64,000 nt of DNA from Pseudarthrobacter chlorophenolicus A6 (lineage in GTDB: Bacteria; Actinomycetota; Actinomycetes; Actinomycetales; Micrococcaceae), in contig NC_011886.1 in assembly GCF_000022025.1 (NCBI RefSeq), forward strand, positions 3,017,209-3,081,208. The letters run 5' to 3'. This document shows positions 22,635 through 30,927 of the stretch, in pieces; the stretch's first letter is position 1; every line of letters begins with the position of its first letter. A program made the position numbers and the translations under genes. The notes below the pieces were generated by a model, which saw nothing but the letters and a program-made list of their open reading frames with translations, had not been told where the DNA came from and did no database searches.

Positions 22635-22934
22635 ATGAGCACCAGTAACCAGGCACCGGATCCCACGGACCGCGGCGGCTACTACCCGGACAGCACGACG
22701 ACGGCGGGCACAGACCCTGCCGGTCCCTCCACCACGAGGGTGGGGACGGTGGTGTGGGGCCTGATCGTCCTGGCCCTCGCCGCCCTGATCATCGTTGCCC
22801 AGCTGGGCATCGTGACCCTCAACGCGACGTACGTCCTGATCGGGCTCATGATCGGAGCCGGCGCCGCGTTGGTGGTGGGCGGCCTGCTCTCCGCCCGGAA
22901 ACGTGACAACCAACCGACAACAGGGAAGTCTTGA
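22635..22934 (+). CDS. small two-helix membrane protein in the PspC operon
   Basis: This 99-residue protein has a polar N terminus of about 35 residues and two membrane helices (VVWGLIVLALAALIIVAQLG and ATYVLIGLMIGAGAALVVGG). It ends in a short basic tail. It starts one base after the previous stop and ends three bases before the next start, so it belongs to the PspC operon. I recognise no family. Confidence 0.8.
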   Translation: MSTSNQAPDPTDRGGYYPDSTTTAGTDPAGPSTTRVGTVVWGLIVLALAALIIVAQLGIVTLNATYVLIGLMIGAGAALVVGGLLSARKRDNQPTTGKS

Positions 22935-22937
22935 ACC

Positions 22938-23189
22938 ATGGACAAGTTTTTCAGCATCGTCAGGGGCTTCGGCCTGCAACGCGGCCCGCAGCGCTGGGTG
23001 GGTGGCGTCCTGGGCGGGATCGCCGCCAAGACGAACGTGGACGTAGCTTTTGTCCGCATCGCGTTCCTCGTGTTCTGCCTCCTGCCCGGACCCGCAGTGG
23101 TCTTCTACCTCCTGGCGTGGGCCATCCTTCCGGACCAGCGGAACGTTATTCCGCTGCAGACATTCCTGGAACGCCGGTCCCTCAGCTGA
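22938..23189 (+). CDS. minimal PspC-domain protein
   Basis: This 83-residue protein is almost only a PspC domain: a short N-terminal helix, the RGPQRWVGGVLGGIAAKTNV signature, then a membrane helix pair (IAFLVFCLLPGPAVVFYLLAWAILPDQ). It is the third gene of the PspC operon, with a strong terminator just downstream. It resembles PspC proteins thought to act as membrane-stress sensors. Confidence 0.88.
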   Translation: MDKFFSIVRGFGLQRGPQRWVGGVLGGIAAKTNVDVAFVRIAFLVFCLLPGPAVVFYLLAWAILPDQRNVIPLQTFLERRSLS

Positions 23190-23203
23190 CCTGCATACGA
23201 CGC

Positions 23204-23242
23204 GCAAAGGCCTCCGCCGTTCACAACGGTGGGGGCCTTTGC
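23204..23242 (+). terminator. terminator after the PspC operon
   Basis: An 18-bp stem (23204-23221 with 23225-23242, two G-U pairs) closes on a CAC loop. Confidence 0.85.
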
Positions 23243-23286
23243 CGTGCCCGCCCTGGTGATGCCCCGTTCACCCGCGTGTAACGGGT

Positions 23287-23317
23287 TTGTGTCGTACCCC
23301 ACACCTCCCACTACACT
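23287..23317 (+). promoter_or_regulatory. likely pfkA promoter
   Basis: TTGTGT (23287-23292) and TACACT (23312-23317) are separated by 19 nt. The implied 5' leader is about 55 nt, with AGGA at 23362-23365 before the ATG. Confidence 0.45.
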
Positions 23318-23378
23318 TCTAGGTGAGCTCAGCGTGGCGCTCTGCCAGTAGACCCTCTTCCAGGATTTGAGCCGAAAC

Positions 23379-24404
23379 ATGAAAATTGGAATCCTCACCA
23401 GCGGTGGCGACTGCCCCGGACTGAACGCGGTCATCCGCGGCGCCGTGCTGAAGGGCATCGCCATCCACGGCCACGAGTTCGTCGGATTCCTCGACGGCTG
23501 GCGCGGCGTGGTGGAGGGCGACATCATCGACATCCCGCGCACCATGGTGCGCGGTATCGCCAAGCAGGGCGGCACCATCCTGGGCACCTCCCGCACCAAC
23601 CCCTTCGAAAACGGCGGCGGCCCCGAGGTCATCAAAGCCCACATGGACCGGCTGGGCATCGACGCCATCATCGCCATCGGCGGTGAGGGAACCCTTGCCG
23701 CGGCCAAGCGCCTGACCGACGCCGGCCTGAAGATCGTGGGCGTCCCCAAGACTGTGGACAACGACCTCGACGCCACCGACTACACCTTCGGTTTCGACAC
23801 CGCAGTGCAGATTGCCACCGAAGCCATCGACCGGCTCCGGACCACCGGCGAATCCCACCACCGCTGCATGATCGCCGAGGTCATGGGCCGGCACGTGGGC
23901 TGGATTGCCCTGCACGCCGGCATGGCGGCCGGCGCCCACGCCATCCTCATTCCGGAGCAGAAGGTCAGCATCGAGCAGATCACTGAATGGGTGAACGAAG
24001 CCCACGCCCGCGGCCGCGCGCCGCTGGTGGTAGTGGCCGAAGGGTTCGTGCCCGAGCACATGGAATCCCCCCACTCCGAGCGCGGCCTGGACACTTTCGG
24101 CCGTCCCCGCCTGGGCGGTATCGCCGACCAGCTCGCGCCAGAACTGGAAGCCCGCACCGGCATCGAAACCCGCGCCACCATCCTGGGCCACATCCAGCGC
24201 GGCGGCGTCCCCTCGGCCTTCGACCGCGTCCTCGCCACGCGCCTGGGCATGGCCGCCATCGACTCCGTGGTGGAAGGCTTCTGGGGAACCATGGTTGCGC
24301 TCAAGGGCACCGACATCCAGCACGTCGCCTTCGAGGAAGCCCTGGGCCAGCTGAAGACCGTGCCGCAGAACCGGTACGACGAAGCCGCGGTCCTGTTCGG
24401 CTAA
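23379..24404 (+). CDS. pfkA: 6-phosphofructokinase
   Basis: This 341-residue phosphofructokinase makes fructose 1,6-bisphosphate in glycolysis. The phosphoryl-donor loop is GILTSGGDCPGLNAVIRG. The next motifs are IGGEGTLAAAKRL and the catalytic PKTVDNDLDATDYTFGFDTA. MGRHVGWIALHAG and EGFVPEH bind sugar phosphate. Residue 104 is Gly, typical of ATP users, while residue 124 is Lys, typical of pyrophosphate users. This mixed state occurs in the actinobacterial group III enzymes, so the donor cannot be settled by sequence alone. I chose the ATG at 23379. Confidence 0.95.
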   Translation: MKIGILTSGGDCPGLNAVIRGAVLKGIAIHGHEFVGFLDGWRGVVEGDIIDIPRTMVRGIAKQGGTILGTSRTNPFENGGGPEVIKAHMDRLGIDAIIAIGGEGTLAAAKRLTDAGLKIVGVPKTVDNDLDATDYTFGFDTAVQIATEAIDRLRTTGESHHRCMIAEVMGRHVGWIALHAGMAAGAHAILIPEQKVSIEQITEWVNEAHARGRAPLVVVAEGFVPEHMESPHSERGLDTFGRPRLGGIADQLAPELEARTGIETRATILGHIQRGGVPSAFDRVLATRLGMAAIDSVVEGFWGTMVALKGTDIQHVAFEEALGQLKTVPQNRYDEAAVLFG

Positions 24405-24473
24405 CCACACCGCAAATCCCAGCTGGCGCCGGGTTGCAGGCATGGTGTCCGGCCGGGACAGCCGCCGGCGCCC

Positions 24474-24485
24474 TAGGCTGGGACC
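24474..24485 (+). promoter_or_regulatory. leaderless -10 element for the GNAT gene
   Basis: TAGGCT (24474-24479) is followed by GGGACC and then the ATG at 24486. No Shine-Dalgarno site is present. Confidence 0.5.
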
Positions 24486-25202
24486 ATGACACTCGATCCC
24501 GGCTCCGCCGCCATCATCCAGTTGGCCTGGGCCCGCCGCCTGGGCCTCGACGACGACGCTTTCGGCTCCGCGCTTGCCTCCGGCGAACGCATCGTCCGCG
24601 CCGATGACTCGGCCGGCACGGTGGAGTTCGTGAGGCTGTTCGGCAGTTCCGTGCTGGTGGGGCCGCAGGACGTTATTGACGCGGCCGCTGACATCCCCGA
24701 TGCGGAAATGGCCCAGCACGTTACCCTGCTGACGCTGACCCGGGACCGTGGCGGGCACGGCCTGGGCGCGGCGGCGCTGTTCTTCGCCGACGACCTGCCG
24801 CTGCAGCAGCCTTCTGAAGAGATGACGGTGTCACACGGTAACGCCGAGGCGATCGAACTGGAGGGGCTCTGCCCGCCGGACGACGTCAACGAGGTGGGGC
24901 TGTCCGACCTTGAGAACCGCTTCACCATCGTCCACGAGCTCGACGGCAAGCGGGTTCCCCTGGCCTGCGGCGCTTATGCAGAGTGGGAAGGACTGCTGGC
25001 CCATCTGGGGGTCCTGGTGGATCCCGAGTGGCGGCGCCGCGGGCTGGGGACGCTCGCCGCTTCCATCGCATCCCACGAGGCGTTGGCCGCCGGGCTGACG
25101 CTGCAATGGCGGGCGGACGTCAGCAACACTGGATCGCTGGCGCTGGCCCGCCGGCTCGGCTTGTCAGCCGGCGGAATCCAGACCAGCGTCAACCTTGGCT
25201 GA
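24486..25202 (+). CDS. GNAT-family N-acetyltransferase
   Basis: This 238-residue protein has a C-terminal GNAT domain: the acetyl-CoA loop is VDPEWRRRGLGTLAASIASH near residue 180, followed by LQWRADVSNTGSLALARRLG. The N-terminal half is a weaker GNAT-like region that begins with LAWARRLGLDDDAFG. No substrate can be named. Its 3' end overlaps the convergent MFS gene by 39 bp, with no terminator visible between them. Confidence 0.82.
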   Translation: MTLDPGSAAIIQLAWARRLGLDDDAFGSALASGERIVRADDSAGTVEFVRLFGSSVLVGPQDVIDAAADIPDAEMAQHVTLLTLTRDRGGHGLGAAALFFADDLPLQQPSEEMTVSHGNAEAIELEGLCPPDDVNEVGLSDLENRFTIVHELDGKRVPLACGAYAEWEGLLAHLGVLVDPEWRRRGLGTLAASIASHEALAAGLTLQWRADVSNTGSLALARRLGLSAGGIQTSVNLG

Positions 25203-26693
25203 GGGAACCGGTTCCTCGGCGGAGCCCCACCCCTGAACTGGTTTGGGCTTGGCGAAGAACAGCACCACAACCGCCCCGGCCAGCACCACAGCGGCGGGCA
25301 ACAGGATGGACTGCGCCATCGCCGTCGAGAATCCTGCGTGCAGGAATTCAGGCAGCGAACCGCCCATGGCCATGCCCTCGCCCGCTCCGCCGGCCTGGCC
25401 GCCGGGTCCGGCCGGAAGCTCCGCCGCCAGCCGCGACTGAATCAGGACAGCGATGGCGGCGCTGCCCAGGACCGCGCCGAACTGGCGGGTGGTGTTGTAG
25501 ACGCCGGAGCCGGCGCCCGCCTGCCGCGGCGGCAGGTTCCGGGTGGCGGTGGTGCTCAGAGGCGCCCAGATGCCGGCGTTGGCGAAGCCGAGGACAGCGC
25601 TGGGAAGCAGGAACAGCCAGATGGGCGTGTCCGGCTGCATCAGCAATCCGTTCCACACCAGGGCCACCGCCATGAGCGTCAGGCCCGCAGTTGCCAGATA
25701 TTTGGGGTTTACCCGGTCCACGATCTTTCCCACCACGGGGGCCATGCCACCCGAGATCAGCGCCATGGGCACCATCAGCAAAGCCGACTGGGTGGGTGTC
25801 AGGCCGCGGACCATCTGGTAATAGAAGATCAGCGGCAGCCCGAAGGACGTCACCGTGAACCCCACCATGGTGATTCCAAGGTTGGCCAGCGAGAAGTTCC
25901 GGTCACGGAACAGTCCCAGCGGCAGCAGCGGCTCGCCCTTGTTGAATCGCTGCCAGGTGACGAATCCGGCGAGGACGATGATTCCGGCGATGATCAGCGA
26001 CCAGACGCTGATGGGCCCGGTGATGGTTCCCCAGTTGTACGTCTCGCCTTCCTGGATGCCGAAGACCAGCAGGAACACCCCGACTGCGCTGAGCAGCACA
26101 CCCGGAATGTCGAAACGGTGCGGGTGGGTGCGGAGCGCGGGCACGTTGCGCACGGCGAGAATGAACCCGACGACGCCGATGGGTACGTTGATGAAGAAGA
26201 TCCACTCCCAGCCCAGGCTGTCCACCAGGACACCGCCCAGGATCGGGCCCACCAGCGTGGCCATCCCGGCCGTGGCGCCCCAGATGGCCATGGCGGCACC
26301 CCGGCGGTCCGGCGGGAAGATGCGGGTGATGACGGCCATGGTCTGTGGCGTCATCACCGCAGCTCCGAGGCCCTGCAGCACGCGCGCCGCGATGAGGGTC
26401 TCCACGTCCTGGGCCAGGCCGCACCACAGCGAGGCCAGGGTGAACACCACCAGGCCAAGCAGGTACAGCTTCTTGGGCCCGAACCGGTCGCCAAGCCTGC
26501 CGGTGATCAGCAGGGGAACTGCGTAGGCCAGCAGATAGGCACTGGTTACCCAGATCACGGAGTTGATGTCGGCGCCCAGGCCCTCCATGATCCGCGGGTT
26601 GGCCACGGACACAATGGTGCTGTCGATCAGGATCATGAAGAACCCGATCACCAGCGACCACAGCGCCGCCCAGGGCTTTTCTACGTTTTCCAT
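25164..26693 (-). CDS. MFS drug exporter, DHA2 (EmrB/QacA) type
   Basis: This protein of about 509 residues belongs to the 14-helix drug:H+ antiporter family. Motif A is TGRLGDRFGPKKLYLLG. The family segment TLVGPILGGVLVDSLGWEWIFFINVPIG lies near residue 155. The N-terminal part WVTSAYLLAYAVPLLITGRL is also typical. I chose the ATG at 26693 (MENVEKPW) because AAGGA lies 7 nt upstream; the ATG at 26714 lacks such a site. Substrates are unknown, and no regulator gene adjoins it. Confidence 0.92.
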   Translation of the reverse strand: MENVEKPWAALWSLVIGFFMILIDSTIVSVANPRIMEGLGADINSVIWVTSAYLLAYAVPLLITGRLGDRFGPKKLYLLGLVVFTLASLWCGLAQDVETLIAARVLQGLGAAVMTPQTMAVITRIFPPDRRGAAMAIWGATAGMATLVGPILGGVLVDSLGWEWIFFINVPIGVVGFILAVRNVPALRTHPHRFDIPGVLLSAVGVFLLVFGIQEGETYNWGTITGPISVWSLIIAGIIVLAGFVTWQRFNKGEPLLPLGLFRDRNFSLANLGITMVGFTVTSFGLPLIFYYQMVRGLTPTQSALLMVPMALISGGMAPVVGKIVDRVNPKYLATAGLTLMAVALVWNGLLMQPDTPIWLFLLPSAVLGFANAGIWAPLSTTATRNLPPRQAGAGSGVYNTTRQFGAVLGSAAIAVLIQSRLAAELPAGPGGQAGGAGEGMAMGGSLPEFLHAGFSTAMAQSILLPAAVVLAGAVVVLFFAKPKPVQGWGSAEEPVPSAKVDAGLDSAG

Positions 26694-26742
26694 CCGGTCA
26701 TCCTTCAGAGTCATTGTGTGGTTGCCGGGCGGACCCGGGGGC

Positions 26743-27180
26743 TCAGCCCAGGAGGTCGAGGATCTCCTGGCGGGCAAACATTTCTGCGGCCGCGCGTGCC
26801 GAGGGGGCCCCGGCGTCAGGGTCTGCGCCGGCATCCAGGAGGACCCGGGCTACGTCCGTGTACCCCTTGAACGCCGCGCCGGCCAGCGGCGTCTGGCCGC
26901 GGTCGTTCGCGGTGTTGGCCTCGGCTCCGTGTTCAAGCACCAGGCGCACCGTGTCTGCGTGGCCGTGGTAGGCCGCCAGCATCAGGAGGGAATCTCCGGC
27001 TGCATTCGTGAGGGTGGCGGGAGCACCGGCGCCGAGGTAGGCGCTCAGCAGTTCGGTGTTCCCGTCCCGGGCGGCCTGGAAGAGGCTGTGGGCCAGGGCG
27101 ACGGCGTCGTCGTCCTGCCCTGCCGCCCCGGCTTCGCCTGCCGCTGCGTGCTGCGGTGTAGCGTTTCCGTGTTCTGTCAT
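26743..27180 (-). CDS. ankyrin-repeat protein
   Basis: This 145-residue protein has about three ankyrin repeats, such as AGDSLLMLAAYHGHADTVRL and RGQTPLAGAAFKGYTDVARV. It has no signal peptide and is probably a cytoplasmic protein-binding module. It overlaps ygfZ by 4 nt and so is co-translated with it. The functional link to YgfZ is not known. Confidence 0.88.
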   Translation of the reverse strand: MTEHGNATPQHAAAGEAGAAGQDDDAVALAHSLFQAARDGNTELLSAYLGAGAPATLTNAAGDSLLMLAAYHGHADTVRLVLEHGAEANTANDRGQTPLAGAAFKGYTDVARVLLDAGADPDAGAPSARAAAEMFARQEILDLLG

Positions 27181-28262
27181 GCGCGTGGCCCCCTAAGGAA
27201 TCCGGTCTGGCGCCCCACCACCTGGCCGGCGTCGGGGGCGACGATGAGTTCCTGTCCGGCGGTGTACGGCTCGTCCCCGTCCAGGACCGTCAGTATTTCA
27301 TCCGGGGCTACGGACCGCTTTATGACTGCCAGCGCCACCGGCCCCATTTCGTAGTGCTGCGCCACGGATGTGACGGTTCCCACCTTGCGGTCGCCGGCGA
27401 GGACCACGCTGCCCGCGGCCGGGAGCGTGTGCTGCGAACCGTCCAGCTGAAGGAACACCAGGCGCCGCGGCGGGTGCCCCAGGTTGTGGACGCGGGCGAT
27501 GGTTTCCTGGCCTTTGTAGCAGCCCTTGGCCAGGTGGACTGCGGTACGGAGCAGGTCCAGTTCATGCGGAATCGTCCTGTCATCGGTTTCGGCTCCGATC
27601 CGGGGACGCCAGGCGGCGATGCGCAGCGCTTCGGACGACATGACGCCGGCCAGCGGCCGGTCCGCCACCGTCTGTTCCAGTTCGGCGGCGGGGACGAGGT
27701 ACTCGAACCACGGCCGTTCCAGCCCGGGATGGCTCTCTTCTGCAACGGTGGCGTAGGAGTAGCCGCCGGCAGAGACATGCGGCCACGGGTCCTGCCAGGC
27801 CACCAGCGAGGCCCAGTCCGGCACGGCGGCGGTACTGCCCACCACCGCCCAGTCGGCCGAGGCGTCGGCGATGTCCACCCGCAGCATGAACTTCATCCTG
27901 CTGAGGTACTCAGCCAGCGGAGCGGCCTCGGCGCCTTCAACGATCAGCCAGGCGGTGCCGCCGTCGTCAACGATGCGCGCATCAAACTCGATGCGCCCCT
28001 GCACGCTCAGGAGGAGCAGTTCGCTGGACTCCCCCGGCTGGAGGGCCGTCACCTGCTGGGATGACAGCGTGTTCAGCCAGCTCAGCCGGTCCGGCCCGGT
28101 GACGGTGACAACGCCGCGGGAGGAGAGGTCGACGACGGCGGTTCCGGCCGCGAGGGCACGCTGCTCCCGGAGGGGCTCACCATAGTGGGCCGCGACGCCG
28201 GCATCCGCACCGGCCGCCTCGACAGCTCCGGGGCGCGACAAAAGGGGGCTGGGGGTAGTCAT
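27177..28262 (-). CDS. ygfZ: folate-binding YgfZ/GcvT-like protein
   Basis: This 361-residue protein belongs to the tetrahydrofolate-binding YgfZ family, which helps repair or assemble iron-sulfur enzymes. The family signature is clear as LAKGCYKGQETIARVHNLGH near residue 245. The N-terminal GcvT-like fold has VDLSSRGVVTVTGPDRLSWLN. It starts the ygfZ-ankyrin operon, and SD-like GAAGGACG lies about 10 nt before the ATG. In mycobacteria a related gene lies near the nitrobindin-like gene, as it does here. Confidence 0.92.
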   Translation of the reverse strand: MTTPSPLLSRPGAVEAAGADAGVAAHYGEPLREQRALAAGTAVVDLSSRGVVTVTGPDRLSWLNTLSSQQVTALQPGESSELLLLSVQGRIEFDARIVDDGGTAWLIVEGAEAAPLAEYLSRMKFMLRVDIADASADWAVVGSTAAVPDWASLVAWQDPWPHVSAGGYSYATVAEESHPGLERPWFEYLVPAAELEQTVADRPLAGVMSSEALRIAAWRPRIGAETDDRTIPHELDLLRTAVHLAKGCYKGQETIARVHNLGHPPRRLVFLQLDGSQHTLPAAGSVVLAGDRKVGTVTSVAQHYEMGPVALAVIKRSVAPDEILTVLDGDEPYTAGQELIVAPDAGQVVGRQTGFLRGPRA

Positions 28263-28379
28263 ATTGGGGAGAACGTCCTTCAGTCAGTCTGTATTCCGCT
28301 TGGCGGCGAGAACTTGGCCCCGGTGCCCGGCACTGTGGATCCTTGGCCTGGCCTGCGGGATTGCGGAGCGGTTGAGTGC

Positions 28380-29102
28380 CTACCGGTACTCGGGGTTTTC
28401 GAAGTCGAACCGGGTCCCGGCGGTCCATTCCTTGGGCAGGTTGCCGTAGGCAGGGTAGCCGCCGGCGTCCTTGAGCGTCCGGGCCAGGTGCAGGAGGTTC
28501 CACGTCATGAAGGTGGTGTTCCGGTTGGTGAAGTCGCTTTCCGGTCCGCCTGAGCCTTCGTCGAGGTAGCTGGGGCCGGGGCCAACGGGCCCGATCCACC
28601 CGGCGTCGGCCTGCGGCGGGATGCTGAAGCCGATGTGCTGCAGGCTGTAGAGGACATTCATGGCGCAGTGCTTGATGCCGTCCTCGTTGCCGGTGATCAG
28701 GCAACCGCCCACTTTGGGATAGAACGCCCACTGGCCCTTGCTGTTGAGCTCACCGGAATGGGCGTAGAGGCGTTCGATCAGCTTCTTGGTCTGCGATGAG
28801 TTATCGCCCAGCCAGATGGGCCCGGCCACCACCACGATGTCAGCATCCCGGACCGCGGGATAGAGCTCCGGCCATTCGTCAGTGGCCCAGCCGTACTGTG
28901 TCATGTCCGGGTAGACCCCGCTGGCGATGTCGTGGTCCACCGTGCGGATCACCCGGGTACTGACGCCCTGTTTCTCCATGATCAGCCGGCTGATGTTGAT
29001 CAGGCCGTCGGTATTCGAGGTCTGCGGCGACTTCTTGAGCGTGCCGTTGAAGAAGACGGCCTTGAGATCGCTGTAGGTTCCGGGTGTTCCTTCTGTTGCC
29101 AC
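28380..29102 (-). CDS. flavodoxin-fold NAD(P)H-dependent oxidoreductase
   Basis: This 240-residue protein has the flavodoxin-like NADPH:FMN reductase fold. Seen are KAVFFNGTLKKSPQTSNTDG (the FMN phosphate loop), ADIVVVAGPIWLGDNSSQTK and a GGCLITGNEDGIKH segment typical of this family. Its reaction is probably a two-electron reduction of a quinone or flavin. The start is a GTG with AGGGAG upstream. It lies 30 nt downstream of the nitrobindin-like gene. Confidence 0.85.
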   Translation of the reverse strand: MATEGTPGTYSDLKAVFFNGTLKKSPQTSNTDGLINISRLIMEKQGVSTRVIRTVDHDIASGVYPDMTQYGWATDEWPELYPAVRDADIVVVAGPIWLGDNSSQTKKLIERLYAHSGELNSKGQWAFYPKVGGCLITGNEDGIKHCAMNVLYSLQHIGFSIPPQADAGWIGPVGPGPSYLDEGSGGPESDFTNRNTTFMTWNLLHLARTLKDAGGYPAYGNLPKEWTAGTRFDFENPEYR

Positions 29103-29132
29103 GGCGTCGCTCCCTGCTGGTGGACCTTCCGG

Positions 29133-29741
29133 TTATGAAACCCGTGCCAGGAACGCGGACGCGTGGGCTTCAAGGCCCTTGCCCGCTTCCCCTCCCGTGG
29201 CGACGTCCCACCGCCACAACAGGTTGCCGTCCACCAGCCCAAAGATCCGGGTGGCGGCGCTGTAATCCTTGGAGTGGCTGCCGCGCATCACCATGTCGGT
29301 GGTGAGCTGGATCTGCGGGCCCTTGATCTGCCCGTAATACAGCTCCGAGATGCCGCCGGGGTGGGAGATGGACACCGAAATGTCGAACCCTCCCTCGCTG
29401 TTGCGCAGGGCTTCCACTTCGTCGGCGCTCTTGAGCGCAGGCACGATGTCCGCGGGCACCAGGCCCGGCCCGCCGTCGGCGTCAAGCTGCTTGCGCTCCA
29501 GCGCCCAGAAGCCGGTCTCGACCGTGAGGGGCCGCAGGCGCGTGCCGTCGTCGTCCGTCAGCCAGCTCTCCGCCCGGTACTGCAGGTACGGCAGGCCGTT
29601 GTGGGTGAAGGAGACATGCTGCAGGAAATGCTCGGAATCCTCATCCCCGGTGCCCAGGCGGCCACGGCCTTCCCACTCACCAATGAGCCAGGAAAGGGGA
29701 ACAAGTTCCGGAGTCAGATCTGTGGGAATCTCAATGGGCAC
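29133..29741 (-). CDS. FABP-like / nitrobindin-family beta-barrel protein
   Basis: This 202-residue protein belongs to the bacterial FABP-like (DUF1794, nitrobindin-like) beta-barrel family. Its signature GxWxGxG is seen in LIGEWEGRGRLGTG near residue 22. Family members bind heme or small hydrophobic ligands; heme binding here is not proven. The start is a GTG with GAGG upstream. The homologue in Mycobacterium tuberculosis (Rv0813c) also lies close to glnR and mshD, so the neighbourhood is conserved. Confidence 0.85.
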   Translation of the reverse strand: MPIEIPTDLTPELVPLSWLIGEWEGRGRLGTGDEDSEHFLQHVSFTHNGLPYLQYRAESWLTDDDGTRLRPLTVETGFWALERKQLDADGGPGLVPADIVPALKSADEVEALRNSEGGFDISVSISHPGGISELYYGQIKGPQIQLTTDMVMRGSHSKDYSAATRIFGLVDGNLLWRWDVATGGEAGKGLEAHASAFLARVS

Positions 29742-29780
29742 GGCATTTACCTCGAGAAACTGCGGGATCGGAAGGCTGGT

Positions 29781-29894
29781 CTACTTCTGGCCCTTGAAGA
29801 GGCGGTAGACCACGAAGCCGGCGAACCAGGCCATGGACAGGCTCGCGATGCCGAGCAGGACAAGGAAGAAAATTTCAAATGCAAGTACGGACAT
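29781..29894 (-). CDS. 37-residue single-span membrane microprotein
   Basis: This short frame begins at an ATG with TAGGA 8 nt upstream and encodes MSVLAFEIFFLVLLGIASLS and then a second hydrophobic part, ending in YRLFKGQK. It predicts one or two short membrane segments with a basic C terminus. It lies in a same-strand cluster between the permease gene and the nitrobindin-like gene. Its placement and ribosome site support a real gene of unknown function. Confidence 0.6.
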   Translation of the reverse strand: MSVLAFEIFFLVLLGIASLSMAWFAGFVVYRLFKGQK

Positions 29895-29911
29895 GATGCC
29901 ATCCTAACCCG

Positions 29912-30679
29912 TCAGAAGATGAGTAGTTTGTCTATGAAGTAGGCGAGCGAGCCGACAGCCGAGACCGGTGCAAGGCCCATGCCAAGGGCCGCCGCAAAGT
30001 TCAGCGGCGCACCGCGCAAGGTGACCAGGCGCCGGAAGCTGGCAAGGACCGCTCCCACCACCACACCGAAGATGGCAGCCGGCAGGACGGCGATGTCTGA
30101 GAGCACCAGCCCGGCAAGCGGGCCCGCCAGGCCGGCAAGGACGATGCACAGCGGGGCGATGACGTTGTCGGGCCAGCGGATCAGGCCGGCAAGCAGCGCC
30201 ACTGCTGCGCTGATCGCGGCCACCAGCAGCATCTCGCGGACGCCGTTGAACCGGGCGCCGGCAACCCATCCCGCACCCAGGCAGGAAAGCAGCACGCCCA
30301 CGCAGCAGCCCAGGGTGGACTCCAGCCGCTGCGCCTGGCCCGTACCCCGGATGAGCTGCACCACGAACACGGCCATCATGCCCACCGCCACGAAACCCGG
30401 CGTCCAGTCCAGGTAGCCCGGCGCAGGCGCCCACAAGGCGGCCAGGGCGGACCCGGCACCGGGCAGTGCGATGACGGCTGCGAGGGTCTTCTTGGCCGGG
30501 ATCCGGAGGAAGTGCGGCCAGCCGATTCCCACCGCGACGGCAATTACGACGGCGACGGCGGCCAGGGCTTCACGGGAGACGTAAACACCGGCGATGATGG
30601 CGGCCAGGCCCGCGATGCCAACGACACCGATGGCCCAGGATCCAAGCGAGCGGGCAGGGGCCTGCAGGTCCGCCGTCAT
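29912..30679 (-). CDS. multi-span membrane protein (putative permease)
   Basis: This 255-residue protein is mostly hydrophobic, with about eight membrane segments, among them IGVVGIAGLAAIIAGVYVS, GFVAVGMMAVFVVQLI and TLGCCVGVLLSCLGAGWVAG. I recognise no catalytic or transport motif. The gene is divergent from glnR across a 248-nt gap and starts the minus-strand group that includes the microprotein. Function is unknown. Confidence 0.75.
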   Translation of the reverse strand: MTADLQAPARSLGSWAIGVVGIAGLAAIIAGVYVSREALAAVAVVIAVAVGIGWPHFLRIPAKKTLAAVIALPGAGSALAALWAPAPGYLDWTPGFVAVGMMAVFVVQLIRGTGQAQRLESTLGCCVGVLLSCLGAGWVAGARFNGVREMLLVAAISAAVALLAGLIRWPDNVIAPLCIVLAGLAGPLAGLVLSDIAVLPAAIFGVVVGAVLASFRRLVTLRGAPLNFAAALGMGLAPVSAVGSLAYFIDKLLIF

Positions 30680-30870
30680 ATGGAAACCGGCCTGTGAATC
30701 GTTACTGCACTCACTGCGCTGTCATCCCGTCCTGGCATTGGCACTAGGCGTGGAACCGCCCCTTCGAAGGGCATGTCCGCCCCCGCCCAATCCTGCCCTA
30801 TATGAACGGCATATGTCGCAAAACGGACTCTTGGGCGGCTGGAATCTCTGGTTCGGGAGGACCTGCCGGG

Positions 30871-30876
30871 TATACT
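30871..30876 (+). promoter_or_regulatory. possible glnR -10 element
   Basis: TATACT stands out in a GC-rich gap and lies 51 nt before the glnR ATG. The matching -35 (about CTGGTT at 30848) is weak. Confidence 0.35.
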
Positions 30877-30927
30877 CAAGCATCAGCTCAGTCGCCCGAT
30901 GATGCGCGGACAGCCCATGGAGGAACA

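Noticed and set aside
25164..25202. 39-bp overlap of the convergent GNAT and MFS genes as a sign of frameshift
   Set aside because: Both reading frames end with ordinary stop codons and both proteins have normal lengths, so a simple convergent overlap is enough.
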